This document shows positions 62,529 to 64,000 of a DNA stretch of 64,000 nucleotides, in pieces. The DNA is from Azolla pinnata. Taxonomy: Eukaryota; Streptophyta; Polypodiopsida; Salviniales; Salviniaceae. Location: the NCBI GenBank assembly GCA_037176905.1, contig JBBBWG010011779.1:1-64000 (forward strand). Reading direction: 5' to 3'. How positions within the stretch are numbered: position 1 is the first letter of the stretch; each line of letters starts with the position of its first letter. The translations under genes were made by a program, and so were the position numbers. The notes beneath the pieces are model-generated. The model saw nothing but the letters and a program-made list of their open reading frames with translations. It made no database searches and had not been told where the DNA came from.

Positions 62529-64000
62529 GCATTACTGTGTGATTTCAGAGAACCCACTACTTTCTGCCACATTTCTGCTCACTTCCATCCAGGACCGGAA
62601 AGCATTGCTCTCATGCCGTGAAGATCCAGACCCAAAAAAAAAAACCCCATCTCCGAAGAGAACCGCCCACAAACAGATGGTGAAGAAATCAGCAGACGCA
62701 TATCCTCGGATGTAAAGGAAATTCGCCCACAAACAAAGACGGTGACGGAAACCACCGGACCTCTTCAGGTCGATTCATTCCTCGCATGTAAACGAAAATC
62801 GCCCACAAACAAAGAAAGGGAAGAAAAAACAAACAGAGTTGAAGAAATCACCAGAGCTCTTGAGATCAATCAATTTCCTCACATGTACAGGAAAATCACA
62901 AAGAAAAGGGAAGAAATTCTTCACAGGTAAAGGAAAATCACAAAGAAAAGGGAAGAAAAACAAACAGAGTTGGAAGAAATCACCATACCTCGCGAAGCAA
63001 ATCGCCCACAAACAACCCAAAAAAAGATGTTGTGAAGAGATCACCAAAACCCCTTAGAGGAGAGAGGGAAGAAAAATTGCACTAAAAGATGGTGAAGAAG
63101 TCACCCAGGACCATGGGTTCAATTCCTTATGGATTGAGCAAATGCGGGTTTGGGCTCCCAAAAACTTAAGTTTGGCTGATAAAACTGCTTTGAACATTCT
63201 TCACCGACTCTTCCACAATCCTGCTCTCTCAGCCATCTCCACTTTGCTTCAATGCTTGGTAAGAGGCTTCCCAGCTCTCATCAATCTTTTGCATCCACCG
63301 CGTTCAAGAAATGTATGTACCTTACATTCTTCTAGAAGTGTTTGATTACCTCAAAGCCACTAAACAACCAGATGCCATCTTCAAATCATCGAACAAATCA
63401 TCAAGTTTTCTTACTAGAGGCCGGGTTCAGTACAATACTACCCCCAAAAATCTGTTATGGAACCTATATGAATGAGCTGAAAGATTTAGATAGCATCTTT
63501 CTCCAAACAGTTTTAATAGAAGCATGAGCAGATTGGAGTTCTAAGAAAGCAAGTCTATTACTAGATATTTCCACTATGTGTTGGGGTCCAAACTTCGGAT
63601 CCCAATAGAAAAAACATGGTGAGCTTTCTTCAAAATGTGAATAGGCTGAAAACACTGGAGGAGACAGACAATGAAAGAATGTTGTCCATACGGAAGATCT
63701 TAGAAACCTCATGGAGTTGTCTTCATTTTGGGATCTAAGGCATCTTTAAGATTACAACAGTGCTTGTTACAATTCCACGGGTCATTTTCATTTACAAAAC
63801 CAAAACTTACGAAAAGCTTATGTTACAAGCATCTAAAACCATGCATAGGTGATTCCATCACAAGAATCTAAAGGAACCAGGGTATGCAGAATTTCCCAAC
63901 ACCATTGTGTGTACACAGAGGGAATATTTTCACTCTCAAACCGCCCCATCTGAACTTGCAATCCAATCCATTCATATGAATTAAGCTTCAGCTCAAATTC
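62529..64000. other. Intergenic end of window
   Basis: Begins with the upstream region of PPR 2. A 67-codon frame at 63142-63345 reads MRVWAPKNLSLADKTALNIL and could contain an exon with a donor at 63260 (CTTG|GTAAGAG), but I do not recognise it. The remaining ~650 bp shows no motif. Confidence 0.45.
62640..63110. repeat. Purine-rich diverged repeats
   Basis: Phrases such as GGAAAATCACAAAGAAAAGGG (two copies near 62890 and 62932, joined by an AGGTAAA block), CGCCCACAAACAAAG (three copies) and AGATGGTGAAGAA recur in varied order, pointing to nested local duplications. Confidence 0.7.

Overview
The window is nuclear DNA of a land plant. It holds eight intron-bearing or intronless genes with plant gene models: GT-AG introns of about 80-1,700 bp, plant telo-box motifs, a plant-type vacuolar/Golgi pyrophosphatase, a pectin-type GT8 glycosyltransferase and two large intronless PLS-class pentatricopeptide repeat (PPR) genes. 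Gene spacing of about 8 kb, GC-rich first exons and intronless PPR genes, one with an OSB-type PDF motif, favour a non-seed plant such as a lycophyte or bryophyte. That is inference, and the species is not determined. There is one 100-N assembly gap. I recognise no LTR retroelement, CRISPR array, operon or intact transposon.

Layout: (1) 0.4-8.9 kb, +, an ABCC (MRP) full transporter of 11 exons lacking TMD0. (2) 11.2-16.5 kb, -, a 14-exon secretory coiled-coil membrane protein of the At2g24420/At4g31340 family. (3) 16.5-23.5 kb, gene-poor, with two large microsatellite islands, several short tandem duplications and one unrecognised coding-like stretch at 19.4-20.2 kb. (4) 24.9-28.2 kb, +, a DDX3/Ded1-type DEAD-box RNA helicase. 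(5) 30.5-32.7 kb, +, a phosphoglycerate-mutase-like histidine phosphatase. (6) 34.4-39.9 kb, +, a MidA/NDUFAF7-type mitochondrial arginine methyltransferase with a GC-AG intron. (7) 41.0-43.4 kb, -, PPR protein 1. (8) 43.5-46.1 kb, a telomere-like array followed by a 1.1-kb CAY array. (9) 46.4-50.1 kb, +, a divergent GAUT-like GT8 protein. (10) 51.4-57.7 kb, -, a 14-exon K+-independent (type II, AVP2-like) H+-pyrophosphatase. (11) 58.3-59.2 kb, a 63/36-bp satellite. (12) 60.0-62.5 kb, -, PPR protein 2.

The genes are ordinary single-copy housekeeping types with no obvious shared pathway. Two loose themes appear: endomembrane transport and wall synthesis (ABCC, ER coiled-coil protein, GAUT, H+-PPase) and organelle biogenesis (NDUFAF7, two PPRs). 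The striking feature is simple-sequence DNA. Long purine/pyrimidine, CAT, CA or GA tracts sit just upstream of, or inside, the first exon of four multi-exon genes, and tandem minisatellites occupy several introns and intergenic gaps. Exon boundaries below were worked out by hand from reading-frame continuity, splice signals and remembered family sequences. Intron phases close in every model.
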